Source: Clostridiales bacterium
GTDB taxonomy: Bacteria > Bacillota > Clostridia > UBA1381
Length of the DNA stretch: 64,000 bases
Reading direction: 5' to 3'
Assembly: GCA_029219585.1 (NCBI GenBank)
Contig: JAQXTR010000006.1
Location: 54,207-118,206, forward strand
How positions within the stretch are numbered: position 1 is the stretch's first letter; each line of letters starts with the position of its first letter. The notes beneath the pieces were generated by a model. That model was not told the DNA's origin and made no database searches. It saw only the letters and a program-made list of their open reading frames with translations. Positions 17,223 through 26,019 of the stretch are shown here, in pieces. Both the position numbers and the translations under genes were made by a program.

Positions 17223-18113
17223 TCAGAAGCTTCCCCCGCCATGTGTTTCGCCGGAGGATGAGGTATGTGTGCTTGAACCTCCGGAGCTGCTGTCATTCTT
17301 TATTTCCCGCTTATCTATATGAGTATATAATAATATATCCCTCGACTCGGTTATATTAAGACTGCCGTCCTTCATATAATCGGATGCGGTAGGATTGAAC
17401 CGAACGGTGTTCAGCTTGCTCTTCATAAATCCCGTAATCATGAAAGCTATCACAGCACCCGATATAAGGGCAATACACAAATTCTTTCTGAGAGGGAATT
17501 CTCCTTTCGGAAGATTATCCGCATCATAAGGCTTACCGGTTTTCTCCTGTTCAATAAATTCATCACAGAGTGTAATATATTCATCGAAAGCCTCACTGTA
17601 TGAACCCTCCAGAAGCGCAGGCGTGATCCGGCTGCCGATATACTGAATACCTTTATCGGTAAATATATCAATACCTCTGCCATGAGTTGAGATTCGGCCG
17701 TTTCCGGAGGTATATGAGCCGTCGGGTGCTATATTGATAAGCAGAAGAATCCCGTCATAATCATCACCGCAGCCGTAGCCGTTATAATCGTAAAAATCAT
17801 CGGCATATTCCTCCGCAGTCTTGCCGTCCAGTGTATTCACGGTCACCACTGCAACATCAAGCCGCTGCCTTTGGCGCAGCTCATCCAGCCTTGCGGTCAG
17901 CGCGTTCTCCTCGTCCTCACTCAGAACATCTGCCATATCCGCCACCGCAGCGCGCGTGCCGAGAATAATTGTGTTATTTTCGCCTATAACCGAACCCGGT
18001 ATTTCTGCATTATTCACCTCTGCCAATGCTTCCGTACCCGACACAAAAGACGTAACCGCAAAGGAAATACTCATCAGCAGCATAAATAAAACAGCTGAAA
18101 TTCGTTTTTTCAT
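17223..18113 (-). CDS. TPM-domain membrane protein (YdjH/YgcG-like)
   Basis: A 296-residue protein. The start is MKKRISAVL because GGAGGAGG lies just upstream. It has a signal peptide, then a TPM domain at about residues 55-185 (AAVADMADVLSEDEENALTA, RLDVAVVTV, GILLLINI), one membrane segment near 205-225, and a Ser/Gly/His-rich tail ending GETHGGGSF. The ending resembles YgcG-type proteins. With the two genes upstream it matches the B. subtilis ydjI-ydjG-ydjH set, in which YdjG and YdjH form a membrane complex that recruits the SPFH protein YdjI. It is the last gene of that operon here. Confidence 0.82.
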   Translation of the reverse strand: MKKRISAVLFMLLMSISFAVTSFVSGTEALAEVNNAEIPGSVIGENNTIILGTRAAVADMADVLSEDEENALTARLDELRQRQRLDVAVVTVNTLDGKTAEEYADDFYDYNGYGCGDDYDGILLLINIAPDGSYTSGNGRISTHGRGIDIFTDKGIQYIGSRITPALLEGSYSEAFDEYITLCDEFIEQEKTGKPYDADNLPKGEFPLRKNLCIALISGAVIAFMITGFMKSKLNTVRFNPTASDYMKDGSLNITESRDILLYTHIDKREIKNDSSSGGSSTHTSSSGETHGGGSF

Positions 18114-18130
18114 ATACAAGCACCTCCTCC

Positions 18131-19219
18131 TTATATCAGCCACATCAGATATGTAAATGCAAGGGCTAAAGCTCCCGATATACCGAACAGAGCAAGCCGC
18201 CATTTCCACAATGCACCCTTATCCAGAGGCAGGTCGCCCACAAGCTTTCCGGTCTGTCCGTTCATGGCAAATGTGTATTTATTCCCACGCCATGTCGTAT
18301 TAAGAATCCAAACCGGATACAGTGCATACTTTGAGCATCCGTTTCTCAGAGATATATTTGATGCTTCCGCAGTAACAGATGTATAATGCGACTGAACGGC
18401 AAACGCCTCCTCCGTACTCTTTTTGATTCTCTCGTTAGCCCTTTCTATGCTCTGCTTATCGTCCACATCATATTTATCTGCCATATAGCCTGCCAGATAT
18501 GCGGTCTGAAAATCCACAGCCTCCGAAAAATCAAACGGCTCTATTGATTCCATAAGATCATCGGGCATCTTTGTTGAGCCGTCAACCGGAACATGAGCAA
18601 AGCTGACTGAGCCGCCGCGTATAAGTGAATAAAAGCTTGTTTCCGTATACTCATAGCGACCTGTTCTCCAGCTGCGCACCTTTGTAGCCCTATATCGAAC
18701 ATTTGCGTCAACATCGGCGTCAAAAAGCCAGAACGGAACATACAGCCCTTTAATCTCGTCGATATGATTTTCGTCCTTGAACACCTTCGGCAGCAGAGTT
18801 TTATGCATACAGTGCTTCTTCAGCGCTTCCTTAGCCGCTTTTTTGTCCAGCTTAAACGGAATTACGCAGTCCGGCTTCAGCCCGCCCGAGAACTGCCCCA
18901 TCATTACAACGGGATTACCGCAGTAGGGACAGGCCGCGGCAGCTGTATTCTCATCGCCAACAATCTCTCCGCCGCATGAATTGCAGACATAGATTTTAAA
19001 TCTGTCCGTTTCGCCGTCCTCCCATTCTGCTCCGGCAGATACGTCCCACGTCATATCGTTTGTCTGTTTATCCTCGTCCTTCAATACGCTGTCATATGCC
19101 GCCAGCGCCTCCACGTCCATCTCAGTATCGCAAAACGGGCATTTCATCTTCTGCAGCTTACTGTCGAAGGAAATTGCGCCCCCGCAGCAAGGACATTTAT
19201 ATTCCTGCAATACAGCCAA
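18131..19219 (-). CDS. Double zinc-ribbon membrane protein (YdjG-like)
   Basis: A 362-residue protein. The start is set at TTG (19219), eight bases after AGGAG; the earlier GTG overlaps that site. Two TFIIB-like zinc ribbons lie near residues 5-33 (YKCPCCGG...KCPFCDT) and 80-105 (YVCNSCGG...CPYCGNP), then a central domain of about 200 residues, then one C-terminal membrane segment (LALFGISGALALAFTYLMWLI). This is the layout of B. subtilis YdjG, a partner of the TPM protein YdjH. It lies between the SPFH gene and the TPM gene. It is often mis-annotated as helicase or PriA because of the zinc ribbons. Confidence 0.8.
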   Translation of the reverse strand: MAVLQEYKCPCCGGAISFDSKLQKMKCPFCDTEMDVEALAAYDSVLKDEDKQTNDMTWDVSAGAEWEDGETDRFKIYVCNSCGGEIVGDENTAAAACPYCGNPVVMMGQFSGGLKPDCVIPFKLDKKAAKEALKKHCMHKTLLPKVFKDENHIDEIKGLYVPFWLFDADVDANVRYRATKVRSWRTGRYEYTETSFYSLIRGGSVSFAHVPVDGSTKMPDDLMESIEPFDFSEAVDFQTAYLAGYMADKYDVDDKQSIERANERIKKSTEEAFAVQSHYTSVTAEASNISLRNGCSKYALYPVWILNTTWRGNKYTFAMNGQTGKLVGDLPLDKGALWKWRLALFGISGALALAFTYLMWLI

Positions 19220-19262
19220 ATATACCACTCCTAACTTAATTATTCTTTAAACCGGTTTCCTT

Positions 19263-20570
19263 TTATTGTTTATCATTGTCATCAAATATATCACCGCATT
19301 CCGGGCAGAATTTCGGCGGATGTGCCGGATCCTCCGGCTCCCAGCCGCACTTATCACACTTATACAGCGGAGCAGCCATCGGCTTTGGGCTTCCGCAGTT
19401 TCCGCAGAACCTGCCCTTGTTTACCGCTCCGCAGGAACAGGTCCAGCCATCTGCCGACGGCTGCGGTTTACCGCAGTTTATGCAGAACTTTCCGGTGTTT
19501 CCGTTCTGACCGCACACACAGCTCCAGCCCGACGGAACGGACTGCTGCGGAACCTGCTGTTGCCCCATAGCATACAGATTTGCTGCATTCATTCCGCCCG
19601 CATTCTGAGCCATGTTCATGCCGAAGAAGCCGCCCATTGCACCCATGCCGCTCTGATTTTTTGCCGCGTCCTGCATAGCCTGAGCCTGAGCTCCTACCAT
19701 ATGCGCCGCCGCCATTGTCGGATTTCTGAAAGCCGCATTTCTCTGCAGCTCCTTTATCATCTTTGCATCTTCCTCCGATGCATTCACTGATGATACTCCG
19801 AATACGACTATTTCAATACCTCTTAAATCTCTCCATTTTGCCGAAAGCTCTTCATTTAAAGCATCGCCGATCTCCTTTGTATGCGCCGGAAGAGAGCTGT
19901 AACGGATACCCATGGCTGAAATTCTTGCAAACGCCGGCTGCAGCGCTGTGAGAAGCTCGGTTTTGAGCTGGCTGTCTATAGCCTCACGAAGGTAAACATC
20001 ATCAACATTGCCGCACACATTTGTATAAAACAGAAGAGGATTCGTTATCTTATAGGAATATTCTCCGTGACAGCGGATGGAAATATCCACATCAAGTCCG
20101 ACATTATTGTCCACAACTCTGAACGGCACCGGAGATGGTGTGCCGTATTTATTTCCTATTATCTCCTTGGTATTAAAGTAATAGATTCTCTGGTCCTTGC
20201 CCGTATCACCGCCGAAGGTAAAACGCTTTCCGATCAGGGCAAAGCTTTTCTTGATATTTTCTCCCAGGTTTCCGTAGAAAATACTTGGCTCCGTACCTGC
20301 ATCATAGACAAACTCTCCCGGCTCCGCACAGATGTCAACCACCTTTCCCTGCTCAACAATGATCATACACTGACCGTCATTTACGGAAATAACTGAGCCG
20401 TTTGAAATAATATTATCCTCCCCGCGTTTGTTTGAGCTTCTTTTTCCTGTTCTCTTTTCACCCTTGGCAACAAGGACATCAGCCTCCAGGCTGTCACAAT
20501 AGAAATAATCACGCCATTGATCGGCGAGAACTCCTCCCGCTGCACCAAACGCTGCCTTTAATAATCCCAT
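19263..20570 (-). CDS. SPFH-domain protein with three C-terminal zinc ribbons (YdjI-like)
   Basis: A 435-residue protein. The first 300 residues form an SPFH (stomatin/flotillin-like) domain of the YdjI type, often labelled virion core protein; there is no membrane helix, so it must be recruited to the membrane. An Ala/Met/Gly-rich linker (about 285-335) follows, then three zinc ribbons (WSCVCGQ...CINCG, WTCSCGA...CGNCG, YKCDKCG...CPECG). In B. subtilis YdjI is brought to the membrane by YdjG and YdjH and in turn localises PspA. The two partners are encoded directly downstream here. No pspA gene is visible in the window. Confidence 0.85.
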   Translation of the reverse strand: MGLLKAAFGAAGGVLADQWRDYFYCDSLEADVLVAKGEKRTGKRSSNKRGEDNIISNGSVISVNDGQCMIIVEQGKVVDICAEPGEFVYDAGTEPSIFYGNLGENIKKSFALIGKRFTFGGDTGKDQRIYYFNTKEIIGNKYGTPSPVPFRVVDNNVGLDVDISIRCHGEYSYKITNPLLFYTNVCGNVDDVYLREAIDSQLKTELLTALQPAFARISAMGIRYSSLPAHTKEIGDALNEELSAKWRDLRGIEIVVFGVSSVNASEEDAKMIKELQRNAAFRNPTMAAAHMVGAQAQAMQDAAKNQSGMGAMGGFFGMNMAQNAGGMNAANLYAMGQQQVPQQSVPSGWSCVCGQNGNTGKFCINCGKPQPSADGWTCSCGAVNKGRFCGNCGSPKPMAAPLYKCDKCGWEPEDPAHPPKFCPECGDIFDDNDKQ

Positions 20571-20602
20571 ATGTACTTACTCCTTTCAATTTTTATATTT
20601 TA

Positions 20603-21430
20603 TTACAGCCCGGCATACCATTCCTTATATGCCTCACATTCGCTCTGTTCATAATCGCAAAGCTCACGAACAGTCGGATTTTCTCCGCATACCGGACAAT
20701 CATTTACACTATCTGGCAGTTTTATTTTTCTGAACTCCATCTTCAGCGCATCCACTGTCAGCATATACCCCGTAAGCAGTCCGCCCTCTCCGAGGATATA
20801 CTTAACCGCCTCCATTGCCTGAAGACTTCCCACTATGCCGGCCGTTGCACCGAAAATACCTACCTGCCCAGAGGTCGGAACTGCATCTTTAGGCGGCAGT
20901 TCACGGAAAACACATCGGTAGCACGGTCCCTTTCCGGGTACATATGTCATAAGCTGTCCCTGAAATCGTATTACACCGGCGTGCACAAACGGCTTCTTTG
21001 CCATAACACAGGCATCATTTATCAAAAATTTTGCCGAAAAATTATCTGTTGCATCAATTATAAAATCATAATCCTTTATCATATCCAAAATATTGTCCGC
21101 GCCGACAAAGATATGATAGGCATTCACCCTGACATCGGGATTCAAGGCTTCAATTGTATCCTTTGCCGACAGCACCTTTGCCCTGCCGACATCATTTGTT
21201 GAATGAAGAATCTGACGCTGCAGGTTGGACAAATCCACCTCGTCAGCATCCACAATGCCTATTGTTCCCACACCGGCAGCTGCAAGATACAGAGCTGCCG
21301 GAGAGCCGAGTCCACCCGCGCCTATAACCAGTACACTGCTGTCAAGCAGCTTTTTCTGCCCCTCCGGTCCGATCTCTTTCAAAATCAGGTGACGTGAATA
21401 ACGCTCTGTCTGTTCATTTGAAAAATCCAT
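20603..21430 (-). CDS. ThiF/MoeB/HesA-family E1-like adenylyltransferase
   Basis: A 275-residue E1-like enzyme. The ATP-binding loop VIGAGGLGSPAALYLAAAG is at residues 35-53, the DADEVDLSNLQRQILH segment follows, and a zinc site is formed by CYRC (about 169) and CPVC (about 243). Such enzymes adenylate the C-terminal glycine of small sulfur-carrier proteins (ThiS, MoaD). Aligned by eye, the position where ThiF and MoeB carry a conserved Cys (N-C-A-E-A-G) reads T-S-G-Q-V-G here, so that Cys is replaced by Ser. No ThiS or MoaD gene is adjacent, so the carrier is unknown. Confidence 0.87.
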   Translation of the reverse strand: MDFSNEQTERYSRHLILKEIGPEGQKKLLDSSVLVIGAGGLGSPAALYLAAAGVGTIGIVDADEVDLSNLQRQILHSTNDVGRAKVLSAKDTIEALNPDVRVNAYHIFVGADNILDMIKDYDFIIDATDNFSAKFLINDACVMAKKPFVHAGVIRFQGQLMTYVPGKGPCYRCVFRELPPKDAVPTSGQVGIFGATAGIVGSLQAMEAVKYILGEGGLLTGYMLTVDALKMEFRKIKLPDSVNDCPVCGENPTVRELCDYEQSECEAYKEWYAGL

Positions 21431-21535
21431 AAGTATTTATATATCCTTTCTACTGTTAACTCAAATGCCACTCTCTGTTTCATCTCTTCTATACATAGCT
21501 GATGTCTGTGTCCCGTTCCAATGCGGCGCACAGAC

Positions 21536-22516
21536 TCAATCAATCATGTTTATAACATTGTCAAACGACAGCTCCTCACCAAAAAGGAACTCATCATATA
21601 TCGCCTCAATATTATCCTCATCATGCTCTATTTCAATCGAATACATTCTCGCACATTCCGATAAATCGCCCAACGTATTCTCCAGAGCAATAATTGTCAT
21701 GCTGCTGAGAACCGCAAGCTTCATCTTGTCAAGCACCTCGCAGTCAAAGGCAGCCTTCAGCAAATAACGATACACAAAATAAACCGCAAGCTGCTCCCCT
21801 TTTATCGAATCCACAATATGACGCGGTTTGTCTTTCTCATGCTCAGCAACTCGCGCAAGCATATCCTTCCATGCCGGATAAAGGTTTTCAAGCCCGCTTA
21901 TAAAGTTTATGAAATATTCAAGGCTCTCATGCCCGCTAAAGCAGTCCTGCGGTTCGTATTCAAAGTGAGCATAATTATTTTCGTTAATTCTGTCCTGAAG
22001 CTCGCAGGCATAGTCAAGAGCAAGCCTCATGCGTTTGAATATATCCATATCACGATTTTGCAATATCGCAAATATCTTCTCTCGCGCACTGTAAATAAAT
22101 GTGAAGATCGGATGTGAACATTCCCCGCCTCTTCCGATAAGTCTTACCTTATCTGTATTATTCAGAATAATTTCATCCGCAGCCTCACAGGAAAGTGAAA
22201 TTCCTCGCTCGGAATAACCCTCCCATGACTCGGTGAATCTTGGGTATTCATCACATACCACACACAGCTCGTGTCCTCTCAAAGCCATTTCACACCAGCC
22301 GTCCGAACTCAGTAAGGGACAGCAGCCGTCACGGTGTATGAATATATTTTCATCACTGATTGACGCTCTCACCCTCTCGCCGAACTCACCCTCAATTTCA
22401 CCAAACCGGCTGATTGCCTCATCATCAACCTCAATCTCCCAGCCGCCGCGGCAGCAGTTATGAACACATTCTCCGCCTATACACCTGAATTTATCATAAT
22501 AATCAGGAGTTACCAT
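21536..22516 (-). CDS. FliB-like cysteine-rich protein (flagellin lysine N-methylase family)
   Basis: A 326-residue protein. The N-terminus MVTPDYYDKFRCIGGECVHNCC and the following Cys-containing segments (GCCPLLS, WCEMALRGHELCVVCDEYPR, LSCE) match the family named for Salmonella FliB, which methylates lysines of flagellin. The cysteines look like a metal-cluster ligand set. Most clostridial relatives are found without flagellar neighbours and their substrate is unknown. Here the gene overlaps folB-folK by 14 bases and no flagellar gene is in the window. A role in protein lysine methylation is a family-based guess. Confidence 0.78.
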   Translation of the reverse strand: MVTPDYYDKFRCIGGECVHNCCRGGWEIEVDDEAISRFGEIEGEFGERVRASISDENIFIHRDGCCPLLSSDGWCEMALRGHELCVVCDEYPRFTESWEGYSERGISLSCEAADEIILNNTDKVRLIGRGGECSHPIFTFIYSAREKIFAILQNRDMDIFKRMRLALDYACELQDRINENNYAHFEYEPQDCFSGHESLEYFINFISGLENLYPAWKDMLARVAEHEKDKPRHIVDSIKGEQLAVYFVYRYLLKAAFDCEVLDKMKLAVLSSMTIIALENTLGDLSECARMYSIEIEHDEDNIEAIYDEFLFGEELSFDNVINMID

Positions 22517-23336
22517 CCGACCTCACCCTTTCAAGCATATTCACTGCATAATCCTTTACTACAGGATTATAAGCATACGGCGCAAGCTCAGCAAGCGGCG
22601 CTAAAACAAATTCACGCTTTGCCATTTCCGGATGAGGTATCGTCAGAACATCATCATGCATCACCATATCATCATACAGCAGTATATCCATATCCAATGT
22701 TCGCGGTCCCCAGTGCACTGTGCGTTCTCTGCCCGCCTTGTTTTCTGTTTCATGCAGCAGCGAAAGCAGAGCATGAGGAGACAATATAGTTTCCAACTCA
22801 ATACACCCGTTTAAAAAATCATCCTGCTCTACTCCGCCGTACGGCGCCGTAACAATATATTCGGAAACTTTTTTTACCGTACAATATTCATTTGCCCTTA
22901 AAGCACTGACAGCAAAGTCGAGATATGCCTTTTTATCTCCTATATTTGATCCTATACCGATATATGCCGTGCTTCTTTTACGGCTTATATGAACCGCAAC
23001 CCTGTCAAGAGGAAGACCGATAGGAGCCCACGGTTTTTTGAGTGTTACCTCAACCATGCTGAGCATTGAATATCTTATAAGCAGAGCGTTTGCAATACTT
23101 TCCGCCGCCGCCTCAATAAGCCTGCATCTGTTTGTCTTTGTAAATTCGGTAACATATGCGCATACCTCGGCATAATTGACCGCACGGTTAATGTCATCTG
23201 CTGCCGCCGCCTCGCTCATATCCGCATATAGCCGCAGTGAAATTACAAACTTCTGCCCCATTGTCTTTTCCTCCGGCAGAACACCGTGATTTGCAAATAC
23301 CACAAGATCCCGTATTTCGATACAATCATTCTGCAT
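22503..23336 (-). CDS. folK: Bifunctional FolB-FolK (dihydroneopterin aldolase / HPPK)
   Basis: A 277-residue fusion for two consecutive steps of folate synthesis. Residues 1-120 are FolB (IEIRDLVVFANHGVLPEEK, RLIEAAAESIANALL, VEVTLKKPWAPI). Residues 125-277 are FolK (AYIGIGSNIGDKKAYLD, FLNGCIELET, RWGPRTLDMDILLYDD-like stretch reading HWGPRTLDMDILLYDD, IPHPEMAKREFVLAPLAEL). The start MQNDCIEIRDL is preferred; it overlaps the end of the upstream coiled-coil gene by eleven bases. No folP or folE is adjacent. FolB-FolK fusions are known in Bacillota. Confidence 0.93.
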   Translation of the reverse strand: MQNDCIEIRDLVVFANHGVLPEEKTMGQKFVISLRLYADMSEAAAADDINRAVNYAEVCAYVTEFTKTNRCRLIEAAAESIANALLIRYSMLSMVEVTLKKPWAPIGLPLDRVAVHISRKRSTAYIGIGSNIGDKKAYLDFAVSALRANEYCTVKKVSEYIVTAPYGGVEQDDFLNGCIELETILSPHALLSLLHETENKAGRERTVHWGPRTLDMDILLYDDMVMHDDVLTIPHPEMAKREFVLAPLAELAPYAYNPVVKDYAVNMLERVRSDGNS

Positions 23337-23844
23337 CGTTCTTTCCCTCACTCTCTGATATTACGGCCGGCGCTTCTGTCAGCAGCTGCTTTTTAATCAG
23401 TCTTTCTATTGCATCCTCTGCCCTTGCAAGACGAAGATTATACTGTTCAAACTCATCCATAACACGGTTGTGAACGGATTTTAAATCACGAACCGCCTCC
23501 TTTGTTGCCGTATGCGCATTGCTTATTGTAAGTATTGAAGGATTTGTTACCCTGTCAAGTGTACCGCGCATTGCGTTCACAGCCTCCGCCGCACCCGCTG
23601 CTGAAGATGCAAGCTCCCCGGTTCTCTTATATACCGTGTCGTTAAGAGCCGTAAGAGTTTCCTCCACAAATTCAAGTCTTTCCCTTATATCGGCGGTGCC
23701 TTTCTCCATGCTTGCCACCGTCGTTTCAAGAGTGCCTACACGGTTTGCAAGAGCCTGGATAACAACGCGGCTGTCCTTTATCTGATTAAGTGTTTTCTGT
23801 ATATTTTCATAAATAAGAACCAGTAATTCATTGTCTGATGCCAT
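23326..23844 (-). CDS. Coiled-coil protein of unknown function
   Basis: A 172-residue soluble protein, mostly helical. Heptad-like patterns run through residues 8-75 (LIYENIQKTLNQIKDSRVVIQALANRVGTLETTVASMEKG begins this stretch) and again at 110-155. There is no signal peptide, membrane segment or catalytic motif. It is first in the cluster with folB-folK, the FliB-like gene and, further on, the ThiF-like gene, and overlaps folB-folK by eleven bases. Function unknown. Confidence 0.7.
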   Translation of the reverse strand: MASDNELLVLIYENIQKTLNQIKDSRVVIQALANRVGTLETTVASMEKGTADIRERLEFVEETLTALNDTVYKRTGELASSAAGAAEAVNAMRGTLDRVTNPSILTISNAHTATKEAVRDLKSVHNRVMDEFEQYNLRLARAEDAIERLIKKQLLTEAPAVISESEGKNDAE

Positions 23845-23966
23845 AATATCTTCCTCCCGTTGCTTTTATATAATCCAGTATATCATATTTGACATAATAA
23901 TTCAACCGCAGCGAAAAAAAATTTTATATAAAAAGAGCAGGATGGTTAAGTTACCGGAACACTGTC

Positions 23967-23995
23967 TTGCATTTGGAAATGTTATATGCTATAAT
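23967..23995 (+). promoter_or_regulatory. Possible plus-strand promoter pointing at rpmF antisense
   Basis: TTGCAT (23967-23972), 17 bases, TATAAT (23990-23995). No convincing gene follows on this strand; a short frame from 24066 with an AGGTGAATT site runs antisense through rpmF. The 23845-24140 interval holds nothing else I can support, apart from the rpmF terminator. Confidence 0.4.
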
Positions 23996-24080
23996 GATTA
24001 TACACCGTACATTGATAGTCGATGCGAGGGGGTTGAGAAAAAAATAACATTTCTTGAGGTGAATTATGGATAAAAACAAC

Positions 24081-24112
24081 AAAAAAAAAGACCGCTCCGC
24101 AACAGGAACGGT
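24081..24112 (-). terminator. Terminator after rpmF
   Basis: On the minus strand a GACCGTTCC / GGAGCGGTC stem is followed by a run of nine T. One G-C/A mismatch sits within the stem. Confidence 0.85.
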
Positions 24113-24140
24113 CTGTATAAACATATTCACAAGCCGGAAA

Positions 24141-24320
24141 TCAGTCCTCAATCTTGATAATTTCCTTACCCTTGTACTGTCCGCATTCCGGACAAACTCT
24201 ATGAGGCAGCTTGAGAGCGTGGCACTGCGGACACTCTACCAAATTCGGAGCAGTGAGCTTCCAGTTTGCACGTCTCTTATCTCTTCTGGCTTTTGAAACT
24301 TTATTCTTAGGTACTGCCAT
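24141..24320 (-). CDS. rpmF: 50S ribosomal protein L32
   Basis: A 59-residue protein, translated by hand because it is short. MAVPKNKVSKARRDKRRANW is the typical L32 start and CPQC...CPEC forms the zinc ribbon. All four zinc cysteines are kept, so this is the zinc-containing (C+) form. It follows yceD (DUF177), the usual partner of rpmF in bacteria, and closes the ribosomal cluster that begins at rpmG. AATTGGAGGTG lies just upstream of the ATG. Confidence 0.96.
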   Translation of the reverse strand: MAVPKNKVSKARRDKRRANWKLTAPNLVECPQCHALKLPHRVCPECGQYKGKEIIKIED

Positions 24321-24369
24321 TGATTACACCTCCAATTAAAATAACAACACTCTATTTCTACTCAGCCGA

Positions 24370-24894
24370 TTATTCCTCAGAATTCTTCTGCTGATTAAGT
24401 ATATCGGCTAACGCCTGCCAACGCGGGTCGATAACATCACGGTTACAGCCGCAGTCACCCTCGTTAAGGTCATGACCGCATTCGGAACAAAGTCCCTTGC
24501 AATCCTCCTTGCAGAGATACCTTCCCGATACATTCATCAGGAAATTATCCGCAGCTATATCATCCAACTCCACCTCATATCCCTCAAACAGAATTATATC
24601 CTCATCCTTGGGGTCAGCGCCGTCCTCAACACGAGACAGAAGCTCATGGATTTCATAATCCACATCAACATCTATCTCCTTTAAGCAGCGCGCACATTCG
24701 GTTTTCATCGATCCTGTCACCCGTGCGGCAAGCACAAGTGACTTACCGTTATTGTATATCTCACCATTAATTTTTAACGGTTCGGGAAAGCGATATGTTT
24801 CTCCAAGGAATTGTGCGTTGTCAAAACCGACATCACCGTCAAGCTCGATCTTTGCACCCATAACCTTGATTATTGATGATAAATCAATCAGCAT
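24370..24894 (-). CDS. YceD family protein (DUF177)
   Basis: A 174-residue protein of the DUF177/YceD family, which is nearly always encoded directly before rpmF, as it is here. The start MLIDLSSII follows GGGGAGGCTTTAAA. Two CxxC pairs are seen: TECARCLKEI in the middle and LCKEDCKGLCSECGHDLNEGDCGCN near the C-terminus, the typical family pattern. Its E. coli homologue has been linked to 23S rRNA or ribosome large-subunit maturation; the exact activity is not settled. It is 49 bases upstream of rpmF and 73 bases after rplL. Confidence 0.9.
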   Translation of the reverse strand: MLIDLSSIIKVMGAKIELDGDVGFDNAQFLGETYRFPEPLKINGEIYNNGKSLVLAARVTGSMKTECARCLKEIDVDVDYEIHELLSRVEDGADPKDEDIILFEGYEVELDDIAADNFLMNVSGRYLCKEDCKGLCSECGHDLNEGDCGCNRDVIDPRWQALADILNQQKNSEE

Positions 24895-24967
24895 TTTAAA
24901 GCCTCCCCGCTGCATTTAATTAATTTATTGTGACAAGCTTTGTCTTACAAATATTACCGAGAGTGGA

Positions 24968-25339
24968 TTACTTCAATTCGATCTTAGCGCCTGCAGCCTC
25001 GAGCTCTTCCTTCATCTTCTGAGCTTCCTCAGTCGGAACAGCTTCCTTAATTACGCCCGGAGCGCCGTCTACTGCAGCCTTAGCTTCCTTAAGACCAAGA
25101 CCTGTGAGTGATTTAACAGCCTTAATAACGTTCATCTTTGATGCACCAACCTCAGCAAGGTATACGTCAAACTCTGTCTTTTCCTCAGCTGCTGCTGCGC
25201 CGCCTTCAGCTGCGCCTGCTACCATAACCGGAGCTGCTGCGCTTACGCCGAACTCTTCTTCCATAAGCTTTACAAGCTCTGCTACTTCCAGTAACTTAAG
25301 TTCCTTGATTGAATCAAGAATTGCATTTAAATCTGCCAT
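24968..25339 (-). CDS. rplL: 50S ribosomal protein L7/L12
   Basis: A 123-residue L7/L12 stalk protein that binds translation GTPases. An N-terminal dimerisation helix (residues 1-35), an Ala-rich hinge (36-52) and the C-terminal domain ([40 protein letters not shown] begins it) are complete. It lies after rplJ under the L10 leader. In most Bacillota rpoB follows; here yceD-rpmF follows instead. Confidence 0.97.
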   Translation of the reverse strand: MADLNAILDSIKELKLLEVAELVKLMEEEFGVSAAAPVMVAGAAEGGAAAAEEKTEFDVYLAEVGASKMNVIKAVKSLTGLGLKEAKAAVDGAPGVIKEAVPTEEAQKMKEELEAAGAKIELK

Positions 25340-25407
25340 TTTATTTTCCTCCTATTGAATGTTAATATCAAATTTGTTTGGTTTGTTGTTTAATCCTTTA
25401 AGATTAA

Positions 25408-25980
25408 TTATTCTGCCGGTGTTTCTTCAGCCGGTGCTTCCTCTGCAGGTGCTTCTGCAGCCTTCTTAGCGATAAGATCAGCTATTTCCTCGCCGCCTTC
25501 AGCAATAGTATTTAACAATCTTACTAAGCCGCTGATAGGTGACTGCATGCTGCCCATCATCTTTGCTATCAATGTTTCGAAGTTCGGTGTTGCCGCAAGC
25601 TTCTTAACCTCGTCAAGGCTCATTGCAACGCCGTCCATGAAGCCGCCCTTCAGTTCAAGCTTATCGTTTGTCTTTGCAAAATCAGCAAGAACCTTTGCCG
25701 GAGCAACTGCATCCTCATCTGATACTGCTAAAGCTGTAGGCCCGTGAAGAACCTCGTCAAGACCCTCAATACCTACTTCTTCAACTGCGCGCTTCAATAT
25801 CTTGTTCTTAATAACAAAATACTTGATGTTTGCTTCACGAAGCTTATTTCTGAGCTCGGTATCCTCAGCAACATTAAGACCTCTGTAGTCAACCAGAACA
25901 CCTGTCTGCGCTGACTTTATGAGCTCTGCTGCCTCAGCAACCTGCGCCTTCTTAGCTTCTAAAACCTGTGCGTTTGGCAT
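25408..25980 (-). CDS. rplJ: 50S ribosomal protein L10
   Basis: A 190-residue L10 protein, the base of the L7/L12 stalk. LVDYRGLNVAEDTELRNKLR and FVIKNKILKRAVEE are family segments. The C-terminal helix that binds L12 dimers is followed by an Ala/Pro/Glu-rich tail (EEAPAEETPAE) that is longer than in many homologues. In the established model L10-L12 binds the mRNA leader upstream to repress its own synthesis; that leader is present here. Confidence 0.96.
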   Translation of the reverse strand: MPNAQVLEAKKAQVAEAAELIKSAQTGVLVDYRGLNVAEDTELRNKLREANIKYFVIKNKILKRAVEEVGIEGLDEVLHGPTALAVSDEDAVAPAKVLADFAKTNDKLELKGGFMDGVAMSLDEVKKLAATPNFETLIAKMMGSMQSPISGLVRLLNTIAEGGEEIADLIAKKAAEAPAEEAPAEETPAE

Positions 25981-26019
25981 AAATTTTCACCTCCTGATGT
26001 TTGGTTTATGCCTTTAAAA

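Noticed and set aside
19263..20570. Possible viral origin of the SPFH gene (virion core protein label)
   Set aside because: The label is a historical family name. The gene context is the bacterial ydjGHI module and there is no phage gene around.
23942..24073. Short frame MVKLPEHC... of 43 codons
   Set aside because: Weak ribosome site, overlaps the candidate promoter at 23967-23995, no family resemblance and no support beyond being open.
24066..24296. 76-codon frame with an AGGTGAATT site behind a plausible promoter
   Set aside because: It runs antisense through the rpmF terminator and rpmF itself, and its first codons are encoded by the terminator hairpin. Kept only as a possible antisense transcript.
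24932..24944. Small dyad GACAAAGCTTGTC after rplL as a terminator
   Set aside because: Stem of five bases with no T run; read-through to yceD-rpmF seems likely.
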